From Psychrobacter phenylpyruvicus DSM 7000 = NBRC 102152 (GTDB lineage: Bacteria > Pseudomonadota > Gammaproteobacteria > Pseudomonadales > Moraxellaceae), in assembly GCF_000685805.1 (NCBI RefSeq), contig NZ_JMKP01000010.1, positions 29,362 through 93,361 on the forward strand: DNA of 64,000 nt. The letters run 5' to 3'. Each line of letters begins with the position of its first letter. The first letter of the stretch is position 1. Positions 17,715 to 27,568 of this stretch are shown here, piece by piece. The position numbers and the translations under genes are program-made. A model generated the notes under the pieces. The model did no database searches. It had not been told where the DNA came from and saw only the letters and a list, made by a program, of their open reading frames with translations.

Positions 17715-19232
17715 CTATTTTTTGAGTTTATTTAGCTCAGAGTTTTTGGCAATATTAGGCTTGCCGACGGTAACTATAATAAATTTATCTGGCGTTAACG
17801 TCTCTTGCAGCGCCTTATTAACCTGCTTCACACTGCTGTTCTCTACGCGGTCGATATAGTTGGTGATGTAGCTATCAGGTAGCTTGTGGAAGTTGAGTAC
17901 ACCTAGCATTCCATTAATGCCGGCATTACTAGAGAAGCCCATCGGATAACTATTGATTAAGCTTTCTTGAGTCAGTTTGAACTCTTCTGCAGTGACCCCT
18001 TGTTGTAAAGTATCCTCTACAGTTTGTAAAGTGGCTTTAATGGCCTCATCTGCTTTTTCGTTACGGGTCGAGAACTGGATGGTGTAAGGGCCAGGGGCTT
18101 GCATGGCTGTCATACTGCCATAAATACCATAGGTATAGCCCAGCTCTTTGCGAATTTTACCCATCAAGCGTGAGTTAAATCCGCTACCAGCTAAGATCTC
18201 ATTACCAATGCTAAAGTCGCTTCTGCGCTGAAGCTGTGTGGGATCTACACTAACGCTATGACCTTGTTGACCGATAATTACTGAGGTTTGGTCGCTGTCA
18301 TAATCCACATGGACCCACTTACTACTTTTGATTGGAGTCGGCTGCGGCAGCTTAGGAGCAGGTTTACCTTGATTCAGCTGTTTAGTAATAGTCTCAGCGA
18401 CTTGTTTTGCTTGCTGTAAGCTTAAGTCACCAGTAAGACTTAAGCTGGCATTTTGTGCGACCAGATAGGTGTCATGGAAGCGCTGCAAATCCTCAACCTG
18501 AATATTAGGAATGCTATCTATAGTGCCATAAGAAGAGTGGGCATAGGGATGAGAGCCGTACAGCGTTTGATTAAAGGTAATATTGGCAAGATAAGAGGGG
18601 TTTTGCATCATCTGCTTTAGCCCTAGGATTTGTTGAGCTTTACTGCGCTCTAAAACTTTTGCTTCAAATCTAGGCTCACTTAGCACTTCACTTAGCAGTT
18701 TTAACGCTGGATCCAGCTTGTCACTCTCAGACAGACTGCGTAGATTTATCACAAACTGGTCTTTGTAAGCAGCACTGCCAAGCTCGATACCCAATTGTTC
18801 GGTGGCTTCTGCAAAGGCAGTCTCATCTAATTGCTTGGTGCCTTTGGTCAATAGATCTGCCACCATGCTGGCTAGACCAAAGCCGTTTTTGCGGATACTT
18901 TCATCACGAGCACTACCAGCGTTAAATCTTAAGTCAACATCAACGATAGGCAGTTGATTGGTCTGAAAGAAAATAACCGGAACCCCATTGCTGGTGGTGA
19001 AGTGTTGAAATTTGGGAATAGAGAAGTCTAGTTTCTTTTCATTTTTTAGGCTAGACAAATTATCAAGCGCTTTAATAGGCTGGGTAATATCGACGTCTTT
19101 GGTAGCATGTTCACCACTGGGCAATTCAGGTGCAGCATGGGCACTAAGCGTAGCTAATCCTGCTGAAATGATGAGGGAGCTGGCCACAATAAGAGGCTTA
19201 AGAGAGTAGAAGGGGGGTAAGTATGATTTCAT
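17715..19232 (-). CDS. M16-family peptidase subunit lacking the zinc motif
   Basis: Insulinase-like M16 domains after a signal peptide (MKSYLPPFYSLKPLIVASSL.., cleavage near AHA). The usual HxxEH is replaced: the equivalent segment reads GFGLASMVADLL. This is expected for the inactive partner of a two-subunit M16B protease. The second half keeps the R/Y substrate-binding segment as GKIRKELGYTYGIYG. Length 505 aa. It lies 70 bp downstream of the active subunit and is probably co-transcribed and assembled with it in the periplasm. Confidence 0.88.
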   Translation of the reverse strand: MKSYLPPFYSLKPLIVASSLIISAGLATLSAHAAPELPSGEHATKDVDITQPIKALDNLSSLKNEKKLDFSIPKFQHFTTSNGVPVIFFQTNQLPIVDVDLRFNAGSARDESIRKNGFGLASMVADLLTKGTKQLDETAFAEATEQLGIELGSAAYKDQFVINLRSLSESDKLDPALKLLSEVLSEPRFEAKVLERSKAQQILGLKQMMQNPSYLANITFNQTLYGSHPYAHSSYGTIDSIPNIQVEDLQRFHDTYLVAQNASLSLTGDLSLQQAKQVAETITKQLNQGKPAPKLPQPTPIKSSKWVHVDYDSDQTSVIIGQQGHSVSVDPTQLQRRSDFSIGNEILAGSGFNSRLMGKIRKELGYTYGIYGSMTAMQAPGPYTIQFSTRNEKADEAIKATLQTVEDTLQQGVTAEEFKLTQESLINSYPMGFSSNAGINGMLGVLNFHKLPDSYITNYIDRVENSSVKQVNKALQETLTPDKFIIVTVGKPNIAKNSELNKLKK

Positions 19233-19302
19233 ATCAAATCCGTATTTGGGTGTTATAACTTTTAATTTTTTAGTTTTCAGTTTTTATATAAATTTTTCAG
19301 TC

Positions 19303-20835
19303 TTATGGCCTTGCGGCAGTAACTGGTTCAACATACATTACAGTTAAATTGTCTTTTACTAGATATTTGTTGGCTGCCTCATTGATATCTTTACTACTAA
19401 TATTTGCCAGCTCCTTCGGCAAGGTATGAATCAGGCGATCGTCTAAACCACGAGATTGTAGATTACCAATCATATAAGCCTGTCCTGCCATGCTGTCTTG
19501 CGCGAAGACGAAGCCATTGACGGCATTGTTACGGGCGCGCTCCAGCTCTTTGTCACTGATGGTTTCGGTTTTAAATTTATCTACTTGCTCTAAAATGGCC
19601 TGCTGTGCTTGGGCCAAAGTGACCCCTTCACGTGGTGTCGCCTGAATCATAAATAGGCCGTCGCCACGCTCGTATAAGTCATAGTACGAAACTACAGATG
19701 CCAGTAGGCCTTGCTCACGCACCAAGCTCTTCTCAAAACGGGCTGCATAACCGCCATCCATAATGAACTGCATCATTAGCAGGTCATAGACCTCCTTCTT
19801 GGGAAGGTCAGTTGCGATAGCACTATGTAAAGTAGGCACGTTAAAAGCCATGAGCAAGGTCGGCACATTGACCGTCTCTTTTATAGTTTGTTGTTGATAG
19901 CCACGCCAACCTTTTTGCAGGACTGAAGGACGCTCAGGGATTTGCTTACTAGGCAAATCTCCAAAGTATTTCTCAACTTTTTTTAGAGTTTGCTGCGGGT
20001 CTACGTCACCCACTATGACCAAGGTGGCGTTGTTTGGGGCGTACCAAGTTTTGTACCATTTTTCCAAATCTTCAATATTGGTATTGGCAATTTCCTGCAT
20101 AGGACCAATAATGGACTCACCTTTAGGACTATCAGGTAAGGTCAATTTACGGAACTTTTCAAAAGCTCTGGCCAGCGGATTGTCATCAGTACGTTGACGA
20201 CGCTCTTCCATCACTACGTTGCGCTCTTGTTCGAACTCTTGGACGAATTCATAACTGTCAAAGCGTAAGTTGGTCATACGGTCGGCTTCTAATTCTAAAG
20301 CCAAATCCAGACGGTTAACTGGAAACATTTCGTAATAGCCAGTGTAGTCGTAGCTAGTGAAAGCATTGTGATCACCGCCAAACTTGGCAATCAGTCTATC
20401 AAAATCAGCCCCAGAAACTTTTTCAGTCCCCTTAAACATCATGTGCTCTAATAAATGGGAGATACCGCCTTTGTCTTCAGGCTCATCTGTTGAACCTACG
20501 GAATACCAAATTTGGGTCATCGCCACCGGGGCTCTATGATCTTCTTTAATTATAACTTTCAGTCCATTATCTAATTGATACTCGTGACGACTGGCATCGG
20601 CTGGGAACTGTGAGTCTTTATTACTAGCAACCATGTGATTTACAGCAGATCTATTTGAAGGGGAGTCAGAGGCATGGGGCATGCTGTTACAAGCCGTCAA
20701 GGTCGCCGCAGTGATGCTAGCCAATAATAGGGTTTTAATTGTTTTACTAGCAGGGTTATTAGTAGGGGAGTTAGCAGGGCTATTAACAGGGGAACTAGTA
20801 GGGAAATTAGAATTTGTTGTTATAAGGGTTTTCAT
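19303..20835 (-). CDS. M16-family zinc metalloprotease (catalytic subunit)
   Basis: Periplasmic pitrilysin/insulinase-type peptidase. The zinc motif HLLEH is at GISHLLEHMMFKGTE (about residue 130), with the distal Glu in NVVMEERRQRTDDNP. The N-terminus is a lipoprotein signal preceded by an unusual Asn/Ser/Pro-rich repetitive stretch (~8-28), with a lipobox ending LTAC near residue 49. The C-terminal M16 half has the substrate segment around SLVREQGLLASVVSYY. GAGGA lies 7 bp before the ATG. Substrate unknown. It is the upstream gene of a two-gene M16 operon. Confidence 0.9.
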   Translation of the reverse strand: MKTLITTNSNFPTSSPVNSPANSPTNNPASKTIKTLLLASITAATLTACNSMPHASDSPSNRSAVNHMVASNKDSQFPADASRHEYQLDNGLKVIIKEDHRAPVAMTQIWYSVGSTDEPEDKGGISHLLEHMMFKGTEKVSGADFDRLIAKFGGDHNAFTSYDYTGYYEMFPVNRLDLALELEADRMTNLRFDSYEFVQEFEQERNVVMEERRQRTDDNPLARAFEKFRKLTLPDSPKGESIIGPMQEIANTNIEDLEKWYKTWYAPNNATLVIVGDVDPQQTLKKVEKYFGDLPSKQIPERPSVLQKGWRGYQQQTIKETVNVPTLLMAFNVPTLHSAIATDLPKKEVYDLLMMQFIMDGGYAARFEKSLVREQGLLASVVSYYDLYERGDGLFMIQATPREGVTLAQAQQAILEQVDKFKTETISDKELERARNNAVNGFVFAQDSMAGQAYMIGNLQSRGLDDRLIHTLPKELANISSKDINEAANKYLVKDNLTVMYVEPVTAARP

Positions 20836-21378
20836 GCAGTCCTCAGGATATCAATGATAAAAACAATAACGATAAAAAATAATAAACAGTAAATGATAAA
20901 AAGTAAAAAGAATGCCTAGAGCCAAATAAAATGCCCAGAGTCAAATAACCAGTACTAAAAAAACAGTACTAAAAAAACAGTACTAAAAAAACAGTACTAA
21001 AAAAACAGTACTAAAAAATAGCATTAAGTAGATACAGGTCAATAAATACAGAAATAACTAAATATAGAGACGCTAAGACTACCGCTATTATTACCTAGGT
21101 TGTAGACCTAAAATGTGAGATTTTATTACTCATTATTTCAACTTCTACTCAAGTTATGCAACCCTTATGCCATCGATGCTACAAATAGCCAACCCTGAGT
21201 GCTATTTAGCGAGTAATTTTATTAACCCATCACCACAGATAGCCTTAATAACTATAAGGGTTTATTGATAAATTTTGGCTACAGATGAGGAGCTAATTTT
21301 GTTATAATTATCTGTTACTCTGTTTTTGAGTGACTTTCCCATTCAGTAATTGCTGAAAACAGCAGGCGAGGCGTCTTT
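20836..21378. other. intergenic region between the M16 operon and mnmG
   Basis: No gene is visible in ~540 bases. The left half contains simple repeats (14-bp units described separately, and two imperfect copies of a 'gccYagagYcaaataa' word just before them). The right half is A+T-rich; a TATAAT at 21303-21308 is a candidate -10 for mnmG, without a good -35. Confidence 0.5.
20950..21018. repeat. five tandem copies of a 14-bp unit
   Basis: The unit CAGTACTAAAAAAA is repeated at 20950, 20964, 20978, 20992 and 21006; the last copy lacks one A. Copies are otherwise identical, which points to recent slippage expansion. They lie upstream of the M16 operon promoter region. Confidence 0.95.
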
Positions 21379-23307
21379 ATGTCATCAACTACTCCATCAA
21401 ATACCTCTGGTATTACTTATCCTAAATCGTATGATGTTGTCGTCATCGGTGGCGGGCATGCCGGTACCGAAGCAGCATTAGCGGCAGCGCGTATGGGCGC
21501 ACAGACGTTATTGTTGACACACAATATTGAAACCTTAGGTCAGATGAGCTGTAACCCTGCTATTGGGGGAATTGGTAAATCACACCTGGTGCGTGAGATT
21601 GATGCCTTAGGCGGTGCTATGGCATTGGCTACTGATAAAGCTGGTATTCAATTTCGGGTGTTGAACAGCCGTAAAGGGGCTGCAGTAAGAGCCACGCGTG
21701 CTCAAGCTGACCGTATTTTATATAAAGCGGCCATTCGTCATACTCTAGAAAACCAGCCTAACTTAGACTTATTCCAACAAGGCGCGGATGATATCTTGGT
21801 AGAGAACGGCAAAGCTTGTGCTGTGGTGACCTCGACCGGCATTATTTTCCGTACCAAGACCGTGGTGCTAACCTCAGGGACTTTCTTAGGCGGTGTGATT
21901 CACATTGGCTTAGATAACGCAAAAGGTGGTCGTGCTGGTGATCAGCCCTCTATTAAGCTGGCCGAGCGTTTACGTGAATTAAAGCTGCCTGTGGGTCGTC
22001 TGAAGACAGGAACGCCCGCCCGTATTGATGCTAGAACGGTAGACTTTAGTGTGATGAAAGTGCAGCCTGGCGATACCCCGCTGCCAGTAATGAGCTTTAT
22101 GGGTGATGTTAGTATGCACCCAGAGCAAGTCAATTGCTTCATCACTTATACTAATGAAAAAACACACGATATTATCCGTAGGCACCTAGACCGCTCGCCT
22201 TTATTCTCAGGCAATATTGAGGGGGTAGGGCCACGCTACTGTCCTTCCATTGAAGATAAAATTCACCGCTTCGCTGATAAAGACAGCCATCAAATATTCG
22301 TTGAGCCTGAAGGCTTGACCACCAATGAGCTATACCCTAATGGTATTTCAACCAGTTTGCCATTCGATGTACAAATTGAGTTTATTCGTACTATGGCAGG
22401 GTTTGAAAATGCGCACATTACCCGTCCAGGTTACGCCATTGAGTATGATTACTTTAACCCACAAAGCCTAAAGCCAACTTTAGAGACTAAGTCTATTGAT
22501 AGCCTGTATTTTGCTGGTCAGATTAATGGTACCACAGGTTATGAAGAGGCAGGGGTGCAAGGGTTGCTGGCAGGGGTAAACGCTGCATTATCTACCCAAG
22601 ATAACCCAGTGATGGACAGCTGGACGCCGCGCCGTGACCAAGCTTACCTTGGGGTATTGGTAGATGACCTAATTACTCATGGTACTAAAGAGCCGTACCG
22701 TATGTTCACTAGCCGTGCTGAATACCGCCTATTACTACGTGAAGACAACGCCGATCAACGCTTGACTGAAATTGGTCGCAACTTAGGCTTAGTGGATGAT
22801 GCGCGCTGGGAAGCTTATCAAAATAAAATGGAGTCGGTAGCTGCTGAATCAGGTCGTCTAAAAGAGTTGTGGGCCACACCAAACAATGAGCTGGGCAAAA
22901 AGTTCTCTGAGCGTACCGGAGAGAGTTTATCAAAAGAGTCGACTGCTTATGATTTATTAAAGCGTCCTAATGTGGGCTTTGATGACATTGCTGCGATAAC
23001 AGGTGCGGATGTGGCTGCAGATGTCGGTGAGCAGATTGAAATCTCAGTGAAATATGCAGGCTATATCAGTCGCCAACAAGAAGACATTGATCAAATGAAG
23101 CGTTTAGAGAATACGCAGCTGCCAATGGACTTCGATTACAGTGTAGTGTCAGGCTTGTCTAATGAAATTGTGCAAAAGCTACAAGAGATTCGTCCTGCTA
23201 CCTTAGCTCAAGCCAGTCGCATCAGTGGCGTTACTCCAGCCGCCATACAGCTGCTAGGTATGACTTTAAAAAAACAAAAAAAAGCGAAGGCAACTTTAGA
23301 AAGCTAA
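21379..23307 (+). CDS. mnmG: tRNA uridine-5-carboxymethylaminomethyl modification enzyme MnmG (GidA)
   Basis: FAD/NADH-dependent enzyme that, with MnmE, modifies U34 of tRNAs. The FAD-binding motif is [20 protein letters not shown] near residue 20. Family signatures follow: [46 protein letters not shown] and [16 protein letters not shown]. The C-terminal helical domain ends in [16 protein letters not shown]. At 642 aa it is slightly longer than E. coli (629) due to ~16 extra N-terminal residues. The ATG is preceded by AGGCGAGGCG. It is not beside mnmE or rsmG here. Confidence 0.96.
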   Translation: MSSTTPSNTSGITYPKSYDVVVIGGGHAGTEAALAAARMGAQTLLLTHNIETLGQMSCNPAIGGIGKSHLVREIDALGGAMALATDKAGIQFRVLNSRKGAAVRATRAQADRILYKAAIRHTLENQPNLDLFQQGADDILVENGKACAVVTSTGIIFRTKTVVLTSGTFLGGVIHIGLDNAKGGRAGDQPSIKLAERLRELKLPVGRLKTGTPARIDARTVDFSVMKVQPGDTPLPVMSFMGDVSMHPEQVNCFITYTNEKTHDIIRRHLDRSPLFSGNIEGVGPRYCPSIEDKIHRFADKDSHQIFVEPEGLTTNELYPNGISTSLPFDVQIEFIRTMAGFENAHITRPGYAIEYDYFNPQSLKPTLETKSIDSLYFAGQINGTTGYEEAGVQGLLAGVNAALSTQDNPVMDSWTPRRDQAYLGVLVDDLITHGTKEPYRMFTSRAEYRLLLREDNADQRLTEIGRNLGLVDDARWEAYQNKMESVAAESGRLKELWATPNNELGKKFSERTGESLSKESTAYDLLKRPNVGFDDIAAITGADVAADVGEQIEISVKYAGYISRQQEDIDQMKRLENTQLPMDFDYSVVSGLSNEIVQKLQEIRPATLAQASRISGVTPAAIQLLGMTLKKQKKAKATLES

Positions 23308-23417
23308 AGACAGCTAAGCTGTAAACAAAGCTGACTCTATACTGAGCTAATTTAGTAATAATTGCTAACCTGACAGCCTAAGGCGCTTGTAGCGCCTCAA
23401 ATCCAGATGAGATAGCA

Positions 23418-24407
23418 ATGATAGATGCCATTGTATTTGCTCTAAATATTGTACTGCCCAACCTGGTACTCATGGGGTTGGGTTTTTTTATGCGCAAAAA
23501 AGGGCAGATTAGCAAGGCGTTTATTGATCAGGCCTCTAAGCTAGTATTTAACTATGCCTTGCCTTGTTTACTGTTTTTTAGTGTCATTGAAAGTCAGGTT
23601 AACTTCAGTGAACAGTTAAATCTGCTGGGCGCTGGATTTGCAGTAACGATGCTGCTGTACTTCGGTGCAGAGCTGTACGCCAAGCTTTTTATTGCAAGAG
23701 CTGAGGATAAAGGGGTATTTGTCCAAGGTGTATTTCGCAGTAACATGGCTATTATTGGCCTAGCGACTGTCGCTAATGCTTATGGGGCAGAGGGGCTAAG
23801 TATTGGCGCAGTTTATATGGGCGTGATTACTTTGGTGTTCAATATTTTGGCAGTGATTACTTTAAGTCGTACCGCCATAAACCCAGATGCCGACCAAAAA
23901 CAGATTGCAAGGCGTGAAAGTTACGCTATGATGTTAACTAAGAAGTTATTTACCAACCCTTTAATTCTCTCCTTAATTGCAGCATTTAGTTTTAAATTGC
24001 TTGCCGCGACGTTTGGCTTGCCAGCACTGCCTAGTGTCATTACCCAGACAGGGGCTTTGCTATCAGCACTGTCTTTGCCACTGGCATTAATATGTGCTGG
24101 TGCCACCATCGATGTTCGTTCTATGCTGACATTATCAGGGTTATCCATGCAGGCCAGTATAGGGCGTATTGTGGTTGCGCCTATAGTAGCTGTGGTGGTC
24201 GGGTTGGCGTTTGGCTTAACTGGGGTACATATGGGGGTGCTATTTTTGATGGTGGCTTCCCCGACAGCCGCAGCCAGTTATGTCATGGCAAAAGCAATGG
24301 GTGGTAATGAGGTGTTAGCGGCTAATATCTTAGCGTTTACCACGGTGGTATCGTTATTTGGTATGGCGATAGGGGCGGCATCTCTGAGAGCACTTGGCTG
24401 GATGTAG
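23418..24407 (+). CDS. AEC-family (auxin efflux carrier type) transporter
   Basis: Ten-helix membrane carrier of the AEC/PIN family; bacterial members move malonate, malate or amino-acid-like anions, but the substrate cannot be told here. Typical features: an N-terminal ALNIVLPNLVLMGLGFFM.. helix, the repeat structure with conserved FRSNMAIIGLA, and a C-terminal half with SLPLALICAGATID and SPTAAASYVMAKAMGGN. Length 329 aa is normal. It follows mnmG by ~110 bp in the same direction, possibly with its own promoter. Confidence 0.88.
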   Translation: MIDAIVFALNIVLPNLVLMGLGFFMRKKGQISKAFIDQASKLVFNYALPCLLFFSVIESQVNFSEQLNLLGAGFAVTMLLYFGAELYAKLFIARAEDKGVFVQGVFRSNMAIIGLATVANAYGAEGLSIGAVYMGVITLVFNILAVITLSRTAINPDADQKQIARRESYAMMLTKKLFTNPLILSLIAAFSFKLLAATFGLPALPSVITQTGALLSALSLPLALICAGATIDVRSMLTLSGLSMQASIGRIVVAPIVAVVVGLAFGLTGVHMGVLFLMVASPTAAASYVMAKAMGGNEVLAANILAFTTVVSLFGMAIGAASLRALGWM

Positions 24408-24489
24408 GCTTATATCAAACCGTTTTTATCAAAACTGTATTCAGGGCAAAAGACGAATCTTTCAAATCCAAAAAGGTAATATCTAAATT

Positions 24490-24837
24490 ATGATAAAAAA
24501 AAGCTGTATGCAGCTGTGTTGGTTCAGTATTGCCTCCTTACTGTGTTTAACCGCTCAAGCTATGCCAATCAATGAGGTGATATTTGAAAAGGGCAGTAAT
24601 TGTGGTCACTATCAGGGTGATTTAACCTCAGGTAAGCTATTTTCATTAGAGATGGGCGCTGAGGAGCAGCTGGTGATTAGCACAGATGGTCACGTACAGA
24701 CGGTAACTGATAGTAAAGGGCAAGTATTAGAAGATAAGGGGGGCACTAATTATAGTTATAATGCCATTCATACCGGCACTCATACTATTAAGATGGTAGG
24801 CCGAGTAAAAAGTGAGATCGAATTTTGTGTTTTTTAA
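24490..24837 (+). CDS. small secreted hypothetical protein
   Basis: Not recognised as a named family. A clear Sec signal peptide covers residues 1-24 (cleavage after AQA). The mature ~91 residues are a single small beta-rich domain with two Cys, in SNCGHYQG and at the end in IEFCVF, that could form a disulfide between its first and last strands. Ser/Gly/Thr-rich turns suggest a PPC-like beta sandwich (GTHTIKMVG), but this is a guess. An AAAAAGG site precedes the ATG. It lies downstream of the AEC gene, before a terminator. Confidence 0.7.
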   Translation: MIKKSCMQLCWFSIASLLCLTAQAMPINEVIFEKGSNCGHYQGDLTSGKLFSLEMGAEEQLVISTDGHVQTVTDSKGQVLEDKGGTNYSYNAIHTGTHTIKMVGRVKSEIEFCVF

Positions 24838-24951
24838 ACTATAAATTTTGTGCTTATAACACTTATTGACTAAACGCCTCTTAGTAAATCACTTAACTAG
24901 CCAACTGACTAACTAGCCAACTAGCTAACGATTAGCAAAACCACTAGATGC

Positions 24952-24983
24952 AAAAAAGCCGATATCATTGAATATCGGCTTTA
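24952..24983. terminator. terminator between the small secreted protein and the LLM oxidoreductase
   Basis: The stem GCCGATAT / ATATCGGC with a 6-nt loop is flanked by six A on the left (a U-tract for the minus strand) and TTT on the right. It mainly serves the leftward gene. Confidence 0.8.
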
Positions 24984-25033
24984 CTGTTTTTAAGCTTTCT
25001 TTAATATTATGAAAATAAAAGTATAAATGATAT

Positions 25034-26035
25034 TTATGGCTGTAAATCAAACACACCCAGCTCAGGCACCAGTTCAAGAGAGCGTATACGGGCCTGCTGG
25101 TCGTAAATATTGGCAGTTACCATCAGCTCATCAGGCTTATGCTCTTTTAAGAAGTGCTCTAACAGTGGACGAACTCCTGAGACACTACCCACAAAAGATA
25201 CTGCTAATGCATCTTCGACCATGGCTTTTTCAGGCGCACTCCAAATATTGTCCATCGACTCTACTGGTGCAGGAACTTGAGTACGGCCACCACGGCGTAA
25301 ACGAACGAAGCTCTGCTGTGCAGAGGTAAAATGATAACGGGCTGTTTCATCGTCATCGGCCAATAACATATTTGCAGCCAACATCACATAAGGCTTGTCC
25401 AAATACTGAGAGGGCTCAAAGTTCTCACGATAAGTGGCAAGGGCCTGAGTCATCATACGCGGTGCAAAGTGCGAGGCAAAAGAATACGGCAAGCCAAGCT
25501 TAGCTGCCAATGTAGCCCCAAATAAAGAAGAGCCTAAAATCCAAATAGGCACATTGCTGTGAGCACCTGGGAAAGCTTGAACCGGGCTATTGTCTGAATC
25601 TTTGCCTAAGAAAAATAAAAGCTCTTGCACATCTTGTGGGAAGAGCTCTGCATCATGCATCTGACGGCGTAGTGCCCTAAAGGTAGCACCATCGGTACCG
25701 GGCGCACGGCCCAAGCCTAAGTCAATACGGTCGCCATACAACGCTTGCAGTGTGCCAAATTGCTCAGCAATTACCAAAGGCGCATGGTTAGGTAGCATAA
25801 CGCCGCCTGAACCAATACGAATTTTATTGGTCTTGGCTCCGATGTGTGATAGCAACACTGAGGTTGCAGCACTAGCGATGCCTGGCATATTGTGATGCTC
25901 AGCCATCCAGAAGCGATTCATACCGATGGCTTCCGCGGTTTGGGCCATATCAACGGTATAAGCCACACCTTGTGCGGTAGTTTGACCCTCTGGAACTGGG
26001 GCTAAGTCTAAAAAAGATAAAGGAATTGCAGTCAT
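25034..26035 (-). CDS. luciferase-like (LLM class) flavin-dependent oxidoreductase
   Basis: FMN-dependent monooxygenase-type TIM barrel similar to E. coli YhbW. N-terminus [31 protein letters not shown] and the [20 protein letters not shown] / [18 protein letters not shown] segments are the family hallmarks. The protein has 333 aa, usual for the group. No redox partner or pathway genes are adjacent, so the substrate is unknown. Confidence 0.9.
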   Translation of the reverse strand: MTAIPLSFLDLAPVPEGQTTAQGVAYTVDMAQTAEAIGMNRFWMAEHHNMPGIASAATSVLLSHIGAKTNKIRIGSGGVMLPNHAPLVIAEQFGTLQALYGDRIDLGLGRAPGTDGATFRALRRQMHDAELFPQDVQELLFFLGKDSDNSPVQAFPGAHSNVPIWILGSSLFGATLAAKLGLPYSFASHFAPRMMTQALATYRENFEPSQYLDKPYVMLAANMLLADDDETARYHFTSAQQSFVRLRRGGRTQVPAPVESMDNIWSAPEKAMVEDALAVSFVGSVSGVRPLLEHFLKEHKPDELMVTANIYDQQARIRSLELVPELGVFDLQP

Positions 26036-26360
26036 AGGTAATCCATTAGCAGAGTCAATAAGGCCTTAGTTAGGATAACAAGGACTTATCTGCTGCTTAT
26101 TTAATTAAAATATTATTGGTTAACTTAAGTATTATTAGTTTTGTATTACCTATTGATATGCGACTTGCCTGCTTGAGTTTCAAGTAGACCGGTTGGATAT
26201 TAATAAAACATAACAATCTGATAAATTAAGGGCTATCTGCTAAATAAAAAATCATCTGATAAATTAAGGGCCAAACGCCAAAAAGGTGCCGAGGGGCACC
26301 TTTTTTGTAACTTGTTAATACTACGGCTTATTGCTATTGCGGTTTATTAATATTGTGGTT
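26036..26360. other. intergenic region with a short direct repeat
   Basis: No gene is seen in ~325 bases. Two identical 18-bp words (ATCTGATAAATTAAGGGC) occur at 26216-26233 and 26254-26271. A terminator hairpin follows. Confidence 0.6.
26281..26306. terminator. terminator hairpin after the CysB-like regulator gene
   Basis: The perfect stem AAAAGGTGCC / GGCACCTTTT with loop GAGG is followed by further T on the + strand. On the minus strand the stem ends in four U, enough to end the leftward regulator transcript. Confidence 0.8.
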
Positions 26361-27290
26361 CTAGTTACCGAATTGCTGTTGGCAAAGCTTGATAAAGGCT
26401 TTACCAAAGTGGCGAATTTCAGCATCATCACGTACCGCAATCCAACTGGTAAAGCGGCCGAAGTGACTGATAGGAATGGCGGTTAGGTTTTGATAGTGAC
26501 CCGGCTCAAAGGCCATTTCAGCAATAATACCCACGCCAAGACCGGCGCCCACGTAAGTGCTAATCACATCAGCATCCAAGGCTGCCAATACGATTTCAGG
26601 TTCTAACCCTGCTTCATGGAAGGTCTGGTCAATAGCACCACGACCGGTAAATCCACCGTGATAAGTTACCAAAGGGTAGCTTGCAAGGGTAGGCAGGTCG
26701 ATAGTCTCAAGCTCAGCCAACTCATGGTCCTTGGGTACAATGACTCGGTGTGACCAATCATAATAACGGTAGCAGCGCAGATAAGAGTTTTGTAATAAAG
26801 CTTCGGTAGCAATACCGATATCGGCTTGACCACGAATAACCATATTGGCAATGGTCTGTGGATCTGCTTGCTGTAGTACCAGTTGCACTTTGGGGAACTG
26901 TTCTTTGAATTTCTTAATTATGTCAGGTAACACATAGCGCGCCTGAGTGTGCGTGGTCGCTAGGGTCAAGGTTCCTGTATGTGGGTTGTTGTAATCGAGA
27001 CTGATATTTTCGATAGTGCGAATTTCAGTAAAAATAGACTCAATATGCGGCAGCAGTGCTTCGCCCACAGGGGTTAAGCCAGTCAAACGCTTGCCTTGAC
27101 GCACGAAGACTTCGGCTTTGAGCTGGTTTTCTAATGCTGATATGTGTTTGGATAAGCTCGACTGGCTGGTGTGTAGTACTTGAGCAGCTTGGCTTAGGTT
27201 ATAACCATTAATGACAGTGTGCCACACGGTCTCTAACTGCTTAAGCTGAATTTGTAAATGTCTTTGGTTAACGACGACATCAATTGCCAT
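26361..27290 (-). CDS. CysB-like LysR-family transcriptional regulator
   Basis: LTTR with an N-terminal winged HTH (about 20-75: LSQAAQVLHTSQSSLSKHIS) and a periplasmic-binding-like effector domain (95-300). The shape of the effector domain (TTHTQARYVLPDIIKKF, GQADIGIATE, AALDADVISTYVGAGLGVGI) matches CysB/Cbl rather than other LTTRs. CysB senses N-acetylserine or sulfate limitation and activates sulfur assimilation. Here the first ~15 residues extend beyond the usual start. No cys genes are adjacent, so the regulon cannot be read from context. The length of 309 aa is close to CysB (324). Confidence 0.88.
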   Translation of the reverse strand: MAIDVVVNQRHLQIQLKQLETVWHTVINGYNLSQAAQVLHTSQSSLSKHISALENQLKAEVFVRQGKRLTGLTPVGEALLPHIESIFTEIRTIENISLDYNNPHTGTLTLATTHTQARYVLPDIIKKFKEQFPKVQLVLQQADPQTIANMVIRGQADIGIATEALLQNSYLRCYRYYDWSHRVIVPKDHELAELETIDLPTLASYPLVTYHGGFTGRGAIDQTFHEAGLEPEIVLAALDADVISTYVGAGLGVGIIAEMAFEPGHYQNLTAIPISHFGRFTSWIAVRDDAEIRHFGKAFIKLCQQQFGN

Positions 27291-27568
27291 AAATATATCC
27301 TGTATTACTTTTGCTCAATATTCATTAAATAATATCGGCTTACCTAAAATATAAGCTTATTATCAAGCAGGAAGAGGGGGTGATAAGCGGGTCGAGATCA
27401 ATAGATCGGACGAGTTATGCCAACATTATACCGTTATTTAGTGAGATATCACTATTTTCAACATTATTGCAAACTTAGTGAATGCTATGCTTGATACGAT
27501 ACCGCTAGTCAAGTGCCTCATTCTAAAGTAACATAACGGTTTTCTGATTTTAAAACCATAGGTCTGCC

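Noticed and set aside
20950..21018. CRISPR array
   Set aside because: Units are 14 bp and directly adjacent, with no spacers and no cas genes.
25027..25329. 100-aa + strand open frame
   Set aside because: Lies wholly within the antisense of the LLM oxidoreductase, whose C-terminal sequence is conserved.
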